Shown here in pieces: positions 35,918-44,303 of a DNA stretch of 59,279 nucleotides (positions are counted from its first letter, which is position 1; each line of letters opens with the position of its first letter). The position numbers and the translations under genes were made by a program. The stretch is from contig JAFQED010000060.1 of assembly GCA_017415765.1 (NCBI GenBank), positions 1 to 59,279 of the forward strand. The letters are read 5' to 3'. Origin of the DNA: Desulfovibrio sp. GTDB taxonomy: Bacteria > Desulfobacterota > Desulfovibrionia > Desulfovibrionales > Desulfovibrionaceae. The notes under the pieces are model-generated. The model had not been told where the DNA came from, made no database searches, and worked only from the letters and a program-made list of their open reading frames with translations.

Positions 35918-36104
35918 GGCGAACCTCAGCAAGGACGATTTGATAAAATGGCTGCGAGGGCCACGCCCGCGCAAGGCAAAAATTTTACTGAAAAGCGTCC
36001 CGCAAGGCAAGAACATCCTCAAGCCGAGACAGGGCAGCACTGTCTGCAAATTTTGCTGGTAATTCTGCGCGAGATTTACTAGGTAAGGATGCAGAGGAAG
36101 AATA

Positions 36105-36638
36105 ATGGAAACACACGCCACTACCATTCTCGTGGTCAGAAAGGACGGACACGTTGCCATGGCCGGTGACGGTCAGGTAACACTGGGACAGACCACCATC
36201 ATGAAGCATACGGCCCAAAAGGTTCGCCGCCTCCACGAAGGGCGCATCCTTGCCGGTTTTGCCGGTGCCACGGCTGATGCCTTTACCCTGTTTGAACTCT
36301 TTGAGGCCAAGCTCAAGGAAAATCGCGGTAACCTCCTGCGTGCAGCCGTAGAAATGACCAAGGACTGGCGTAAGGACAAATATCTGCGCAAGCTCGAAGC
36401 CATGCTTCTGCTGGCAGACAACGAACACCTTTTGCTGCTTTCCGGCAACGGGGATGTTATCGAGCCGGACGGCGATGCCGCAGCCATTGGCAGCGGCGGC
36501 AGCTATGCCCTGTCCGCTGCCCGCGCCCTGCTGGCCCACAGCCAGCTGGGGGCCGAGGAAATTGCGCGGGCGGCCATGCAGATCGCAGCCGATATTTGCG
36601 TTTATACCAACGACAGGCTGACAGTAGAATGTCTGTAG
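36105..36638 (+). CDS. hslV: ATP-dependent protease subunit HslV
   Basis: 177 aa. [20 protein letters not shown] is the HslV start; the catalytic threonine aligns with T6, so a five-residue leader (METHA) must be removed. [32 protein letters not shown] is conserved throughout. It is the proteolytic ring of the HslUV complex. hslU is not next to it in this window. The ribosome site is AGGAAGAATA. The end overlaps ispE by 10 bp. Confidence 0.95.
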   Translation: METHATTILVVRKDGHVAMAGDGQVTLGQTTIMKHTAQKVRRLHEGRILAGFAGATADAFTLFELFEAKLKENRGNLLRAAVEMTKDWRKDKYLRKLEAMLLLADNEHLLLLSGNGDVIEPDGDAAAIGSGGSYALSAARALLAHSQLGAEEIARAAMQIAADICVYTNDRLTVECL

Positions 36639-37531
36639 TCAGGCTGGTGGCCGGCTGCAAGGTCAATCTGGGGCTGTGTGTCACAGGCAGACGGCCCGAT
36701 GGCTATCATGAGCTGGATTCGCTTTTCTGGCCACTGCCCGAACCGTGCGACATCCTTGAGCTGCACCCCAGACAGCAGGGGGGGCTGAAAGTTGTTTGCC
36801 CCACCGAAGGCATAGACCCGACGCACAACACCCTGACTAGAACCTGGACAGCATTTGCGGAAGCTACCGGCCAGGTCTCCAGCCAGCCCCCCGGCCTTGT
36901 GGTGCATCTGCTCAAGGGTATTCCCCACGGGGCTGGCCTTGGCGGTGGCAGCAGCGATGCCGCTGCATTGCTGCGCTGGCTCAATGCCCAACTCCCCAAT
37001 CCGCTGCCGGGGGAGGATCTGGCCCGTCTGGCTGTACGCATTGGGGCAGATACGCCCTTCTTTTTACAGGACAGTCCCTGCATCGTGCAGGGTATTGGCG
37101 AAGTGCTGACACCGGTTTCGCCCCAGTTTTCCGACCTCTGGCTGACCCTGGTCTGCCCTGACATCCATATAAGTACACCGTGGGCCTTTCAGGAGCTGGA
37201 CAGGCTGGCCCCACACGCTGCACTGCCCCCCCCGGAAAACAGCTTGACAAAGCCGGCCTCTGGGGCTAATGGAAACTCTCTCTCCGGGGCAGGGGTCGTG
37301 GAAGGTATGCACAACGACCTGGAAGAGGCGGTTTTTCCCCGCTATCCCCGGTTGGCTGAAATCAAAGGTCAACTGCTGCACCACGGGGCCATTGCCGCTG
37401 TCATGAGCGGCAGCGGTTCCAGCATGTTGGGGCTGTTCTCCAATGCAGCCGCAGCTGGAGAGGCATGCAGCACACTGGGTAAGGCTCATGGCCGGGCCTG
37501 GTGTCTGCCTTTGGCCTGTACTGGGATGTAG
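36629..37531 (+). CDS. ispE: 4-diphosphocytidyl-2-C-methyl-D-erythritol kinase
   Basis: 300 aa from the ATG at 36629, inside the end of hslV (10-bp overlap). GHMP kinase features: [20 protein letters not shown] at the N-terminus, the ATP loop [19 protein letters not shown], and [12 protein letters not shown] near the C-terminus. It is the kinase step of the MEP isoprenoid pathway. Its last four codons, stop included, run into the start of tRNA-Gln. Confidence 0.92.
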   Translation: MSVVRLVAGCKVNLGLCVTGRRPDGYHELDSLFWPLPEPCDILELHPRQQGGLKVVCPTEGIDPTHNTLTRTWTAFAEATGQVSSQPPGLVVHLLKGIPHGAGLGGGSSDAAALLRWLNAQLPNPLPGEDLARLAVRIGADTPFFLQDSPCIVQGIGEVLTPVSPQFSDLWLTLVCPDIHISTPWAFQELDRLAPHAALPPPENSLTKPASGANGNSLSGAGVVEGMHNDLEEAVFPRYPRLAEIKGQLLHHGAIAAVMSGSGSSMLGLFSNAAAAGEACSTLGKAHGRAWCLPLACTGM

Positions 37532-37596
37532 CCAAGTGGTAAGGCAACGGGTTTTGGCTCCGTCATCCGAAGGTTCGATCCCTTCCATCCCAGCCA
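37522..37596 (+). tRNA. tRNA-Gln(TTG)
   Basis: The acceptor stem TGGGATG/CATCCCA is perfect. The anticodon loop TTTTGGC sits in an ACGGG/TCCGT stem with anticodon TTG. The T arm contains GGTTCGATCC, and discriminator G and CCA are encoded. The first 10 bases overlap the end of ispE, whose TAG stop is part of the tRNA, so the tRNA must be cut out of the ispE message. Confidence 0.95.
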
Positions 37597-37624
37597 TTTT
37601 CCAAACACAAGGGCAAGGCACCGC

Positions 37625-38575
37625 ATGATGTTCAGCGACATGAAAATCGTTACCGGCTCTTCCAATCCGGAACTGGCCAAGGCCATTTGTGACCATCTTG
37701 GTTGTCAGTTGACCCCCACCATGGCCACGACTTTCAGTGACGGGGAACTGCGCATCGAGATTGGTGATAATGTGCGCGGTGACGATGTGTTTGTGGTGCA
37801 GCCCACCTGTCCTCCTGCGGTCAACAGCAGTCTCGTTCAGCTCTGCCTGATGATGGATGCCCTCAAGCGGGCCAGTGCCGGGCGCATCACAGCGGTGATA
37901 CCCTATTACGGCTATGCCCGGCAGGATCGCAAGGTCAGCCCCCGTGCGCCCATCAGTGCCAAGATGGTGGCTGACTTCATCAGTGTGGCAGGCGCAGACC
38001 GCGTGGTCACCATTGACCTCCATGCCGGTCAGATACAGGGCTACTTTGACTGCCCGGTGGATAATCTTTTTGCTGTGCCTGTCATGCTTGATCGTCTGCG
38101 TGAACTGCAGAAAGACGACATCGTCATTGTTTCGCCCGATGCAGGCGGCGTGGAGCGCGCCCGGGCCTATGCCAAGCGGCTCAGCGCACCACTGGCCATT
38201 GTTGACAAACGCCGCGACAAGCCCAATCAGGCACAGGCCATGCACGTTATTGGTGATGTCAAGGATCGTGTTGCCATCATGGTGGACGACATGATCGATA
38301 CCGCCGGTACACTGTGTGCCGGTGCCGAGGTGCTGCTGAGCTGTGGTGCAAAAAAAATCGTGGCCTGTGCCACCCATCCGGTGCTTTCCGGCCCGGCCAT
38401 CGACCGTATCAACAGTGCCGATGCCCTGTCCGAAGTCATCGTGACAGATACCATCCCGCTGGGCGACAAGCTGGAACGCTGCCCCAAGCTGAAGGTTGTC
38501 ACCGTGGCGGGCCTTCTGGGTAAGACCATTCACAACATCCACACCGGCTCCTCGGTGAGTGTGTTGTTTGTGTAG
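37625..38575 (+). CDS. prs: ribose-phosphate pyrophosphokinase
   Basis: 316 aa. MKIVTGSSNPELAKAICDHL follows five extra residues; the start at 37640 is an alternative. Class I PRPP synthase blocks: SDGELRIEIGDNVRGDDVFV, YYGYARQDRKVSPRAPISA, the divalent cation/PRPP motif VVTIDLHAGQIQGYF, and IMVDDMIDTAGTL (PRPP loop). It makes PRPP from ribose 5-phosphate and ATP; pyrR at 58606 also depends on PRPP. It lies 28 bp after tRNA-Gln. Confidence 0.96.
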   Translation: MMFSDMKIVTGSSNPELAKAICDHLGCQLTPTMATTFSDGELRIEIGDNVRGDDVFVVQPTCPPAVNSSLVQLCLMMDALKRASAGRITAVIPYYGYARQDRKVSPRAPISAKMVADFISVAGADRVVTIDLHAGQIQGYFDCPVDNLFAVPVMLDRLRELQKDDIVIVSPDAGGVERARAYAKRLSAPLAIVDKRRDKPNQAQAMHVIGDVKDRVAIMVDDMIDTAGTLCAGAEVLLSCGAKKIVACATHPVLSGPAIDRINSADALSEVIVTDTIPLGDKLERCPKLKVVTVAGLLGKTIHNIHTGSSVSVLFV

Positions 38576-38644
38576 CCAGCCTTTCGGGTTTGGCGACTGT
38601 ACTACATTTTCCGCACGTTTAGGCGGCGGTCAAAGGAGTGGAAC

Positions 38645-39244
38645 ATGAATATCGATAAAACCTTGAGCGTGCTGAAGCGTGAAGGCTGCGGCAAGGGGGC
38701 CAGCGGCCGTCTGCGTTCGCAGGATATGATTCCCGGCGTTTTCTACACTGCCGAAGGCAAGAACATCACCGTGCAGTCCCCGGCCCTGCCGCTGGAAAAG
38801 ATGTACGCTGATGTGGGGCATACCACCGTCTTCAACCTCGAAATCGAAGAAGAAGGCGCAAAGACCGTCTATCCCGTGCTTATCTGGCAGGTGCAGCGTC
38901 ACCCCTACAAGAAGAGCTTTACCCACATCGACTTTTACGGTGTGAACCTTGAAAAGCCCGTCAAAGTGGATGTGCCGCTGGAATTTACCGGTGTCTCGCG
39001 CGGCGTGAAGCTGGGCGGTCGTCTTGAGACCTACCGTGAAAGCGTGCGCCTGAGTAGCAAGCCTCTGGATATGCCCCAAAAGGTTGTGGTGGACGTGACT
39101 GATATGGGCATCAACGACACCATCAGCGTGGCCGACCTCAAGCTGCCTGAAAATGTCTCCGCCGTGTACGATCAGAACTACGCTATTGTCAGCGTCATAT
39201 CCAAGAACAAGGATGACGCCGGGGCCGAAGACGCCGCAGAATAG
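38645..39244 (+). CDS. rplY: 50S ribosomal protein L25/general stress protein Ctc
   Basis: 199 aa with an excellent ribosome site (AAGGAGTGGAAC). The N-terminal L25 domain binds 5S rRNA (REGCGKGASGRLRSQDMIPG, HPYKKSFTHIDFYGV). A C-terminal Ctc-type domain follows (VDVPLEFTGVSRGVKLGGRL, LPENVSAVYD), and the tail is acidic (DDAGAEDAAE). The prs-rplY-pth order is common. Confidence 0.94.
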   Translation: MNIDKTLSVLKREGCGKGASGRLRSQDMIPGVFYTAEGKNITVQSPALPLEKMYADVGHTTVFNLEIEEEGAKTVYPVLIWQVQRHPYKKSFTHIDFYGVNLEKPVKVDVPLEFTGVSRGVKLGGRLETYRESVRLSSKPLDMPQKVVVDVTDMGINDTISVADLKLPENVSAVYDQNYAIVSVISKNKDDAGAEDAAE

Positions 39245-39287
39245 CCCTGACCCATGCCCAGATACCGGGAAATTTGCCCGGCTTGTT

Positions 39288-39316
39288 CCACAAACCCCGC
39301 TTCGGCGGGGTTTGTG
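39288..39316 (+). terminator. hairpin after rplY
   Basis: CCACAAACCCCGC and its exact complement form a 13-bp stem with a TTCG tetraloop, 44 bp after the rplY stop. No U-run follows, so it may be a stability hairpin or an imperfect terminator. Confidence 0.7.
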
Positions 39317-39383
39317 GTAACTGATCGACAGAAAGGGTGCCATCTGTGTTGTAGAGCGAAAGCAACACAATCCCAAGCAGCTA

Positions 39384-40247
39384 ATGTACATGCGCTATCC
39401 TGTGGAATACCATCGGCTGCGCCACGGTCGCCGCGCCCTTACACTGGAATTGTGGCCAAACCACAAGGCCGGGACAGTCCTTTTTTATCCCGGCACCATG
39501 TTCTCTCCCATCCAGTATCGTCTGCTTCTGTCCGCCCTGCGCCAAAATGGGCTTGCCGTGGCAGCCCTGCACCTGACAGGGCATGGCTGCAATCCCCACC
39601 GGGCCAGCTTTTGTTTTGCCGACCTGCTGGCAGACGGTCTTGAGGCCGAAGAGTGGTTGTGGCAACACGGACACAAGGAGCTTGCTGTCTGCGGCCACAG
39701 TCAGGGGGGCATCCTGACGCTGGCTCATGCAGGGGCGTCCTCCCGGCTGCGGGCGGCCTTTGCCTTTACGGGCATCCTGCCCCAACAGGTCGAGGCCATA
39801 CAGCTTACAAGGTTCAAAAACTTCCGGGACAGGGCAAGTCTGCAAGGCTATCTGGATAGGCTTGCCCACGTTTTTCCACATTTCCCCGTACCTGCGCCCG
39901 CCTACCTTTCTGTACGGCGGATCTGCCAAAATGCCCGGCAGCTGTGCTGCAACAGGCGCAAGGGGCGCGTTTTTTATCCCCTGTCCTTTCTTGCCAGCCT
40001 TTTCAGCGCGCAGGTTTCGCCCTTGCTGCGCTGCCCTCTGTATCTGTTCAACGCGGTGGATGACGCCCTGTTCACCCCGGCCCTGGCCCGTACAACCTTT
40101 AGCCTCTTGCAAGCTCCAGCCAAACGCCTGATCTGGTTACCCGGCGGCGGTCATCTGGCTGTATTCGATCCGCATCTTTCCCTTTTGGCAGCCAGCCATG
40201 TTGCGGTAGCCTGTGCAGGGCTGGGCATTCCCTTGCAAATACGGTAG
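39384..40247 (+). CDS. alpha/beta hydrolase
   Basis: 287 aa. The nucleophile elbow is G-H-S-Q-G (LAVCGHSQGGILTLAH) after an oxyanion-type segment VLFYPGTMFSP. A late Asp (YLFNAVDDALF) and His (GGGHLAVFDP) complete a plausible Ser-Asp-His triad. LHLTGHGCNPH resembles the lid entry of lysophospholipase-like enzymes. The substrate is unknown. It has no signal peptide. pth follows 9 bp downstream, so the two are probably co-transcribed. The ATG lacks a strong ribosome site. Confidence 0.75.
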   Translation: MYMRYPVEYHRLRHGRRALTLELWPNHKAGTVLFYPGTMFSPIQYRLLLSALRQNGLAVAALHLTGHGCNPHRASFCFADLLADGLEAEEWLWQHGHKELAVCGHSQGGILTLAHAGASSRLRAAFAFTGILPQQVEAIQLTRFKNFRDRASLQGYLDRLAHVFPHFPVPAPAYLSVRRICQNARQLCCNRRKGRVFYPLSFLASLFSAQVSPLLRCPLYLFNAVDDALFTPALARTTFSLLQAPAKRLIWLPGGGHLAVFDPHLSLLAASHVAVACAGLGIPLQIR

Positions 40248-40256
40248 GACAAACAT

Positions 40257-40937
40257 ATGGAATACTCCGGTCTTTTGACGGGTCTCGGCAATCCCGGCCC
40301 GCGCTATGCACAGACACGCCACAACTGCGGCTTTGCCCTTGTGGATGCCCTGCTGGAACACGCCAGCCGACATGGCCGCGTGGACGAGATGAACGGCAGC
40401 AAGTTCAACTGTGAACTGTGGCGCGTACACCTGCCGGTACTCCCCGGTGTCTGGCTTGCTGCCAAGCCCACGACCTTTATGAACCTGAGTGGGCAATGCG
40501 TTCAGCCCCTGCTGGCCTGGCACAAGATGGAAGCAACCCGCCTGCTGGTGGCCCATGACGAGCTGGACATCCCTCCGGGAGAACTGCGCTTCAAGTTTGG
40601 TGGCGGTAATGCCGGTCACAATGGTTTGAAATCCATCACCCAAATGCTAGGCAGCCCGGATTTTTACCGATTGCGCATAGGCATTGGCCGACCGCCCCAC
40701 AGGGGAGACGTTACCAACTGGGTATTGGGACGGCCGGACACGGAATCTGCCCCCCTGCTGGATGCAGCCCTGCCCAAAGCTCTGGAGATTTTTTTTGCCT
40801 TTGCCACCAGGGGGCAGGAAGCCGCCATCCGTGCAGCACGAAAGACAGCTGCGCCCAAAAGGCAGGTCAAGGCTGAATCCAGCAAAAAGCAGGAGGAGTC
40901 TGATCCCTCAGGAATACAGCAGACGCCCAACCGTTGA
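40257..40937 (+). CDS. pth: peptidyl-tRNA hydrolase
   Basis: 226 aa. LTGLGNPGPRYAQTRHNCGFALVD contains the catalytic His. FMNLSGQCVQPL and AHDELDIPPGELRFKFGGG with the catalytic Asp follow, then NAGHNGLKSI. It recycles peptidyl-tRNA. The last 35 or so residues are a charged tail (KRQVKAESSKKQEESDP) beyond the usual length of about 190. It is the last core gene before the island. Confidence 0.94.
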   Translation: MEYSGLLTGLGNPGPRYAQTRHNCGFALVDALLEHASRHGRVDEMNGSKFNCELWRVHLPVLPGVWLAAKPTTFMNLSGQCVQPLLAWHKMEATRLLVAHDELDIPPGELRFKFGGGNAGHNGLKSITQMLGSPDFYRLRIGIGRPPHRGDVTNWVLGRPDTESAPLLDAALPKALEIFFAFATRGQEAAIRAARKTAAPKRQVKAESSKKQEESDPSGIQQTPNR

Positions 40938-41042
40938 AATGGACAAAGCATCGACCAAGGGCAAAAAGACAGCACAGATACCTCCGGCAGTAGCCCATGC
41001 CTCCCCTGGTCTCAACCTGATGTTCAGGGCATGTATATCCGT

Positions 41043-41100
41043 GCCTTGATTTCATTGGCGCGCTCGAAGAGATTCGAACTCCTGACCTACAGGTTCGTAG
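41043..41100. repeat. attachment-site repeat (tRNA-Arg 3' fragment), left end of island
   Basis: 58 bp identical to 46661-46718. Bases 41056-41100 are, on the minus strand, the anticodon loop to CCA end of tRNA-Arg(ACG) and the rest is its downstream flank. Beyond the anticodon loop the sequence diverges (GGGCAATAATC). This is what integration at a tRNA gene leaves. The gap 40938-41262 holds this site and otherwise no convincing gene; a 36-codon frame from 40940 is not supported. Confidence 0.9.
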
Positions 41101-41262
41101 GGCAATAATCTATTCATAACATATTGAATTTACATGATAATTTTTTCAAAAGGCACACAAAAATATGCCAAATTCCCCCTTTTCATGTGCCAAGCCATGT
41201 GCCAAGCTACGGCAGCTTGCTGCAAAATCCATTTCTTGACGATAAGGAAGAGGTCAGCGACT

Positions 41263-41430
41263 ATGAACAACAATGACATTGCCCTTATGGAAAAAATGAT
41301 GCAGCAAGCGGTCTCCGCACCCTCTGTGACCGCAGAGGAATTTGAGACATTGTTTGATAGTGGGGAAAGCGTCGCTGCACACATTGATAAGACCTCGGCA
41401 GAATATCCTGTCAGGGTTTGCCTTAAATAA
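41263..41430 (+). CDS. small CopG-antitoxin-like protein, probably truncated
   Basis: 55 aa from the ATG at 41263, with GAGG upstream. SVTAEEFETLFDSGESVAAHID resembles the N-terminal linker found before the ribbon-helix-helix DNA-binding part of CopG-type antitoxins. The frame stops at PVRVCLK, about where that domain should begin. No toxin gene is adjacent. Possible remnant; the assignment rests on pattern memory only. Confidence 0.45.
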   Translation: MNNNDIALMEKMMQQAVSAPSVTAEEFETLFDSGESVAAHIDKTSAEYPVRVCLK

Positions 41431-41478
41431 AGTGCCCTTCAGCAGATAGTTTTCTGCACGCTTATCAAGAGACTTCTA

Positions 41479-41507
41479 AAAGAGGCAGCCACTAAAGCTG
41501 CCTCTTT
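41479..41507. terminator. bidirectional terminator between the antitoxin-like gene and manB
   Basis: AAAGAGGCAGC pairs with GCTGCCTCTTT across a 7-nt loop (11-bp stem). U-rich sequence follows on both strands. It sits between convergent genes. Confidence 0.8.
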
Positions 41508-41520
41508 CTCTCTGCATTTT

Positions 41521-41536
41521 TTGCAATCGATTGCAA
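41521..41536. promoter_or_regulatory. 16-bp palindrome, site 1
   Basis: TTGCAATCGATTGCAA, a perfect palindrome, 15 bp beyond the manB stop. The same 16-mer occurs at two more intergenic places in the island. LacI/PurR-family operators have this look; a recombination site is the alternative. Confidence 0.6.
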
Positions 41537-41551
41537 AGTCTGTCATGCCAA

Positions 41552-42946
41552 TTACGCCTGTTCGGCTCCATCGGCATCCAGCAGGGCCAGTAATTCTGCC
41601 GTTTTGTCTTCCAGCAGTGCGCGGTCGCCCCGGCTTTCCACATTGAGACGTAGCAGGGGTTCAGTATTGGACATCCGCAGGTTGAAACGCCAGTTGGCAA
41701 ACTCCAGATTGATGCCGTCTATCCTGTCTTCGTGCAGGGCGTCTGGCGCATAGCGGTCACGTATCTTCTGCATCAGGGTCGGAGCATCCGCCACCCGACG
41801 GTTCAGCTCCCCGCTGCACGGCCACGCCGCCATCCGGTCATGCACAAGCTCTGCCAGCGTGGCTTCGTTACGGGCAAGACAGGCAAGCATCAGCAGCCAC
41901 GGCAACATACCGGAATCGCAATAGGCAAAGTCCCGGAAATAGTGGTGGGCACTCATCTCACCACCATAGACAGCATTCTCGGCGCGCATACGCTCCTTCA
42001 TAAAGGCATGACCGGTCTTGCCCATGACCGCAACGCCTCCGGCCTCGGCCACCATCTGGCGCGTGTTCCAGTACACGCGAGTGTCATGCACTACCCTACC
42101 CCCCGGACAGGCGCGTAAAATCTCGCTGGCCAGCAGTCCCACCAGATAATATCCCTCGATGAAGTTCCCCTCGTGGTCATAGAAGAAACAGCGGTCAAAG
42201 TCACCATCCCAAGCCAGCCCCAAATCTGCCTTGTGCTCACGCACAGCCCGTGCCGTGGCCTCACGCCGCTCCGGCAGGAGGGGATTGGGTACGCCCAGCG
42301 GGAAGTGCCCGTCAGGCTCCATGTTCAAACAAATCACCTCGCATGGAAGGTGCGGCAGCAGCTCCCGCAAGACCAGCCCAGCACAGCCATTGCCCGCATC
42401 GGCCACGATCCTGAAGGGCTGCCCCTTGCCTGACAGATTGCGGATACCACTGTAATCCAGCAGCCAGCGGGTATATTCCTGCCGGAAGCTGACCTGCTCC
42501 ACGGCCCGCCCGGATGGCGCAGCTACGGGCATTTCGCCAGCAAGCAGCATGCCCACGCGCTGTCGGAGTTCCCGCAGGCCGGAGTCTCCGCTGATGGGGA
42601 TAGCCCCGCCCCGTACCAGCTTGAAGCCGTTTTCATCTGCCGGATTATGGCTGCCCGTTATCATAATGCCCGCGTCAAAACCATGCTGGGCGGCGGCATG
42701 GTAAATTTCCTCCGTGCCGCAGACGCCGAGGGAGCTGACCGTAGCCCCGGCCTCCAGCAGTCCTTGCGCCAGCGCATCATGCAGTTCCGGGCCAGAGAGG
42801 CGGGCATCGCGCCCCAGCACCACAGAGCTGGCTGGCAGGAGTTCTACCACAGCCCGGCCAAGGGCACAGGCAAGGTCGGTATCAATATCACGAGGCACTT
42901 GCCCACGGATGTCATACGCCTTGAAGCAAGAAAGGTCGCGAGTCAT
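41552..42946 (-). CDS. manB: phosphomannomutase/phosphoglucomutase
   Basis: 464 aa, preceded by GAGGAGGATTAC. Alpha-D-phosphohexomutase domains in order: FKAYDIRGQVP, the phosphoserine loop MITGSHNPADENGFKL (Ser 99), the metal loop LAWDGDFDRCFFYD, the sugar-binding GGEMSAHHYFRDF, and the phosphate-contact NLRMSNTEPLLRLNVE. It interconverts mannose or glucose 6- and 1-phosphates for surface polysaccharides. Its presence inside the tRNA island, flanked by two copies of the palindrome, is unusual for a core-type gene. Confidence 0.92.
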   Translation of the reverse strand: MTRDLSCFKAYDIRGQVPRDIDTDLACALGRAVVELLPASSVVLGRDARLSGPELHDALAQGLLEAGATVSSLGVCGTEEIYHAAAQHGFDAGIMITGSHNPADENGFKLVRGGAIPISGDSGLRELRQRVGMLLAGEMPVAAPSGRAVEQVSFRQEYTRWLLDYSGIRNLSGKGQPFRIVADAGNGCAGLVLRELLPHLPCEVICLNMEPDGHFPLGVPNPLLPERREATARAVREHKADLGLAWDGDFDRCFFYDHEGNFIEGYYLVGLLASEILRACPGGRVVHDTRVYWNTRQMVAEAGGVAVMGKTGHAFMKERMRAENAVYGGEMSAHHYFRDFAYCDSGMLPWLLMLACLARNEATLAELVHDRMAAWPCSGELNRRVADAPTLMQKIRDRYAPDALHEDRIDGINLEFANWRFNLRMSNTEPLLRLNVESRGDRALLEDKTAELLALLDADGAEQA

Positions 42947-43007
42947 GTAATCCTCCTCTGCTCAGGATGCCAGTCCTTGCCGTTGGCTTCAAGTATCTTC
43001 CAACTCC

Positions 43008-43023
43008 TTGCAATCGATTGCAA
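43008..43023. promoter_or_regulatory. 16-bp palindrome, site 2
   Basis: TTGCAATCGATTGCAA between the divergent manB and ADP-ribosylglycohydrolase genes, about 62 bp before the manB start and 94 bp before the other. This is the position expected for an operator controlling both. Confidence 0.65.
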
Positions 43024-43116
43024 ATCAGCTCTCTGTGTCTGACGTTTACCCCCTTCCACAGATTATCCTGACGACTACGGGCAATAACAGCCACGTGTAA
43101 AATAAGGAGATTCTGT

Positions 43117-43964
43117 ATGTCCTATAATTTTTCCATACGCGCATACAGCCTTCCCCTACCGCATCGGTGGCATCGGTGCTATCATCGGTGATATTGTTGG
43201 CAGCCCGTATGAGTTCGACCACAACAATATCAAGACCGAGGACTTCCCGCTATTTTCAGCCCGGTCGTACTTTACCGATGACACCGTGCTGACGCTGGCA
43301 GTCGCAGAGGGCTTGCTGCAATCACGCGGCCAAGAGCTGGAAACAGTGCGGCAAGGCGTGATTGATTCCATGCAGGAGTGGTGTCTGCGTTATCCTGATG
43401 CTGGGTATGGGACACGTTTTTTGCGCTGGATGGACGACCCGCAACCCTATGGCAGCTTCGGCAACGGTTCGGCCATGCGCGTTTCTGCTGTCGGCTGGCT
43501 GTTTGATTCCATTGACAACGTGCTGAAGTATGCGGAGCTGACTTCCGCTGTCTCCCACGACCATCCAGAGGGTATCAAGGGCGCACAGGCCATCGCGTCT
43601 GCCATCTTCCTCACCCGTGGCGGCATGAGCAAGGAGCAGCTCAAAAAATTCATCACCAAGCACTTTGGCTACGATTTGAGCCGCACCTTGGCGGACATCC
43701 GGCCCAACTACCGCCATGTGGAATCGTGCCGGAGGCCATCACGGCCTATCTGGAAGGCGAGTGTTTTGAGGATGTGCTCCGCAAGGCTGTTTCACTCGAC
43801 GGGGACTCCGACACCCTCACAGCTATCGCTGCCAGCATTTTGCGGAAGCCCGCTACCCCGTGCCTGCGTGGATTCGAGAGGAGGCTGTGAAACGGCTGGA
43901 CGCCCGTACCAAAGCCTCCCTCGCTGCCTATGAGCGTATCCTCGCGAGTAAGCGAGGCGCATAA
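43117..43964 (+). pseudogene. ADP-ribosylglycohydrolase family gene, frameshifted
   Basis: The ATG at 43117 has an ideal ribosome site (AAGGAG, 6 bp away). Conserved pieces lie in different frames: GAIIGDIVGSPYEFDHNNIK and YFTDDTVLTLAVAEGLLQ (from about 43170), AVSHDHPEGIKGAQA in the same frame, then VPEAITAYLEGECFEDVL and SLDGDSDTLTAIAA one frame over from about 43730, and AEARYPVPAWIREEAVKRLD in a third frame. At least three frame changes are needed, the first probably in the T5 run near 43130. The metal-binding T-D-D and D-G-D-S-D-T motifs survive. The gene once encoded an ADP-ribose-removing hydrolase and appears inactive. Confidence 0.75.
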
Positions 43965-43982
43965 CGCTGCATCCAACAGCGT

Positions 43983-43998
43983 TTGCAATCGATTGCAA
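43983..43998. promoter_or_regulatory. 16-bp palindrome, site 3
   Basis: A third exact copy of TTGCAATCGATTGCAA, 18 bp after the ADP-ribosylglycohydrolase relic, between it and the convergent small gene at 44056. Confidence 0.6.
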
Positions 43999-44055
43999 AA
44001 ATGGGCTTGGTAACATGCTGAAAATTCAGCGCATTTGACACGCTCGTTCTATAGT

Positions 44056-44283
44056 CTATTCGCTGTCCGCGAATTTTTCCGGTTCCTGATTCCTGGATAA
44101 CAGGTCGTACATCCGGCCAAAGACCATGTACGTTCTGTCCGCAACATTCTGGGTGAGCTTCTGCCTGGAAATGTGCCCTTCCACCTCATACTCCATTGCA
44201 GACATGGTGGCTGCTGTCAGCTTGACCGCAAGGTCAATCCGTTCGGTTTCGGATAGGCTGGAAATAGCGTCTTTGAAGGTCAT
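44056..44283 (-). CDS. hypothetical small protein
   Basis: 75 aa with GGAGCACACT before the ATG. I recognise no family. It is predicted mostly helical (MTFKDAISSLSETERIDLAV, then MSAMEYEVEGHISRQKLT). It follows the coiled-coil membrane gene by about 20 bp on the same strand and may act with it. Confidence 0.6.
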   Translation of the reverse strand: MTFKDAISSLSETERIDLAVKLTAATMSAMEYEVEGHISRQKLTQNVADRTYMVFGRMYDLLSRNQEPEKFADSE

Positions 44284-44303
44284 AGTGTGCTCCGTGATTT
44301 ATA

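Noticed and set aside
40940-41050. Short frame MDKASTKGKKTAQIPP just after pth
   Set aside because: Only 36 codons, no ribosome site and no recognisable family; it runs into the attachment repeat.
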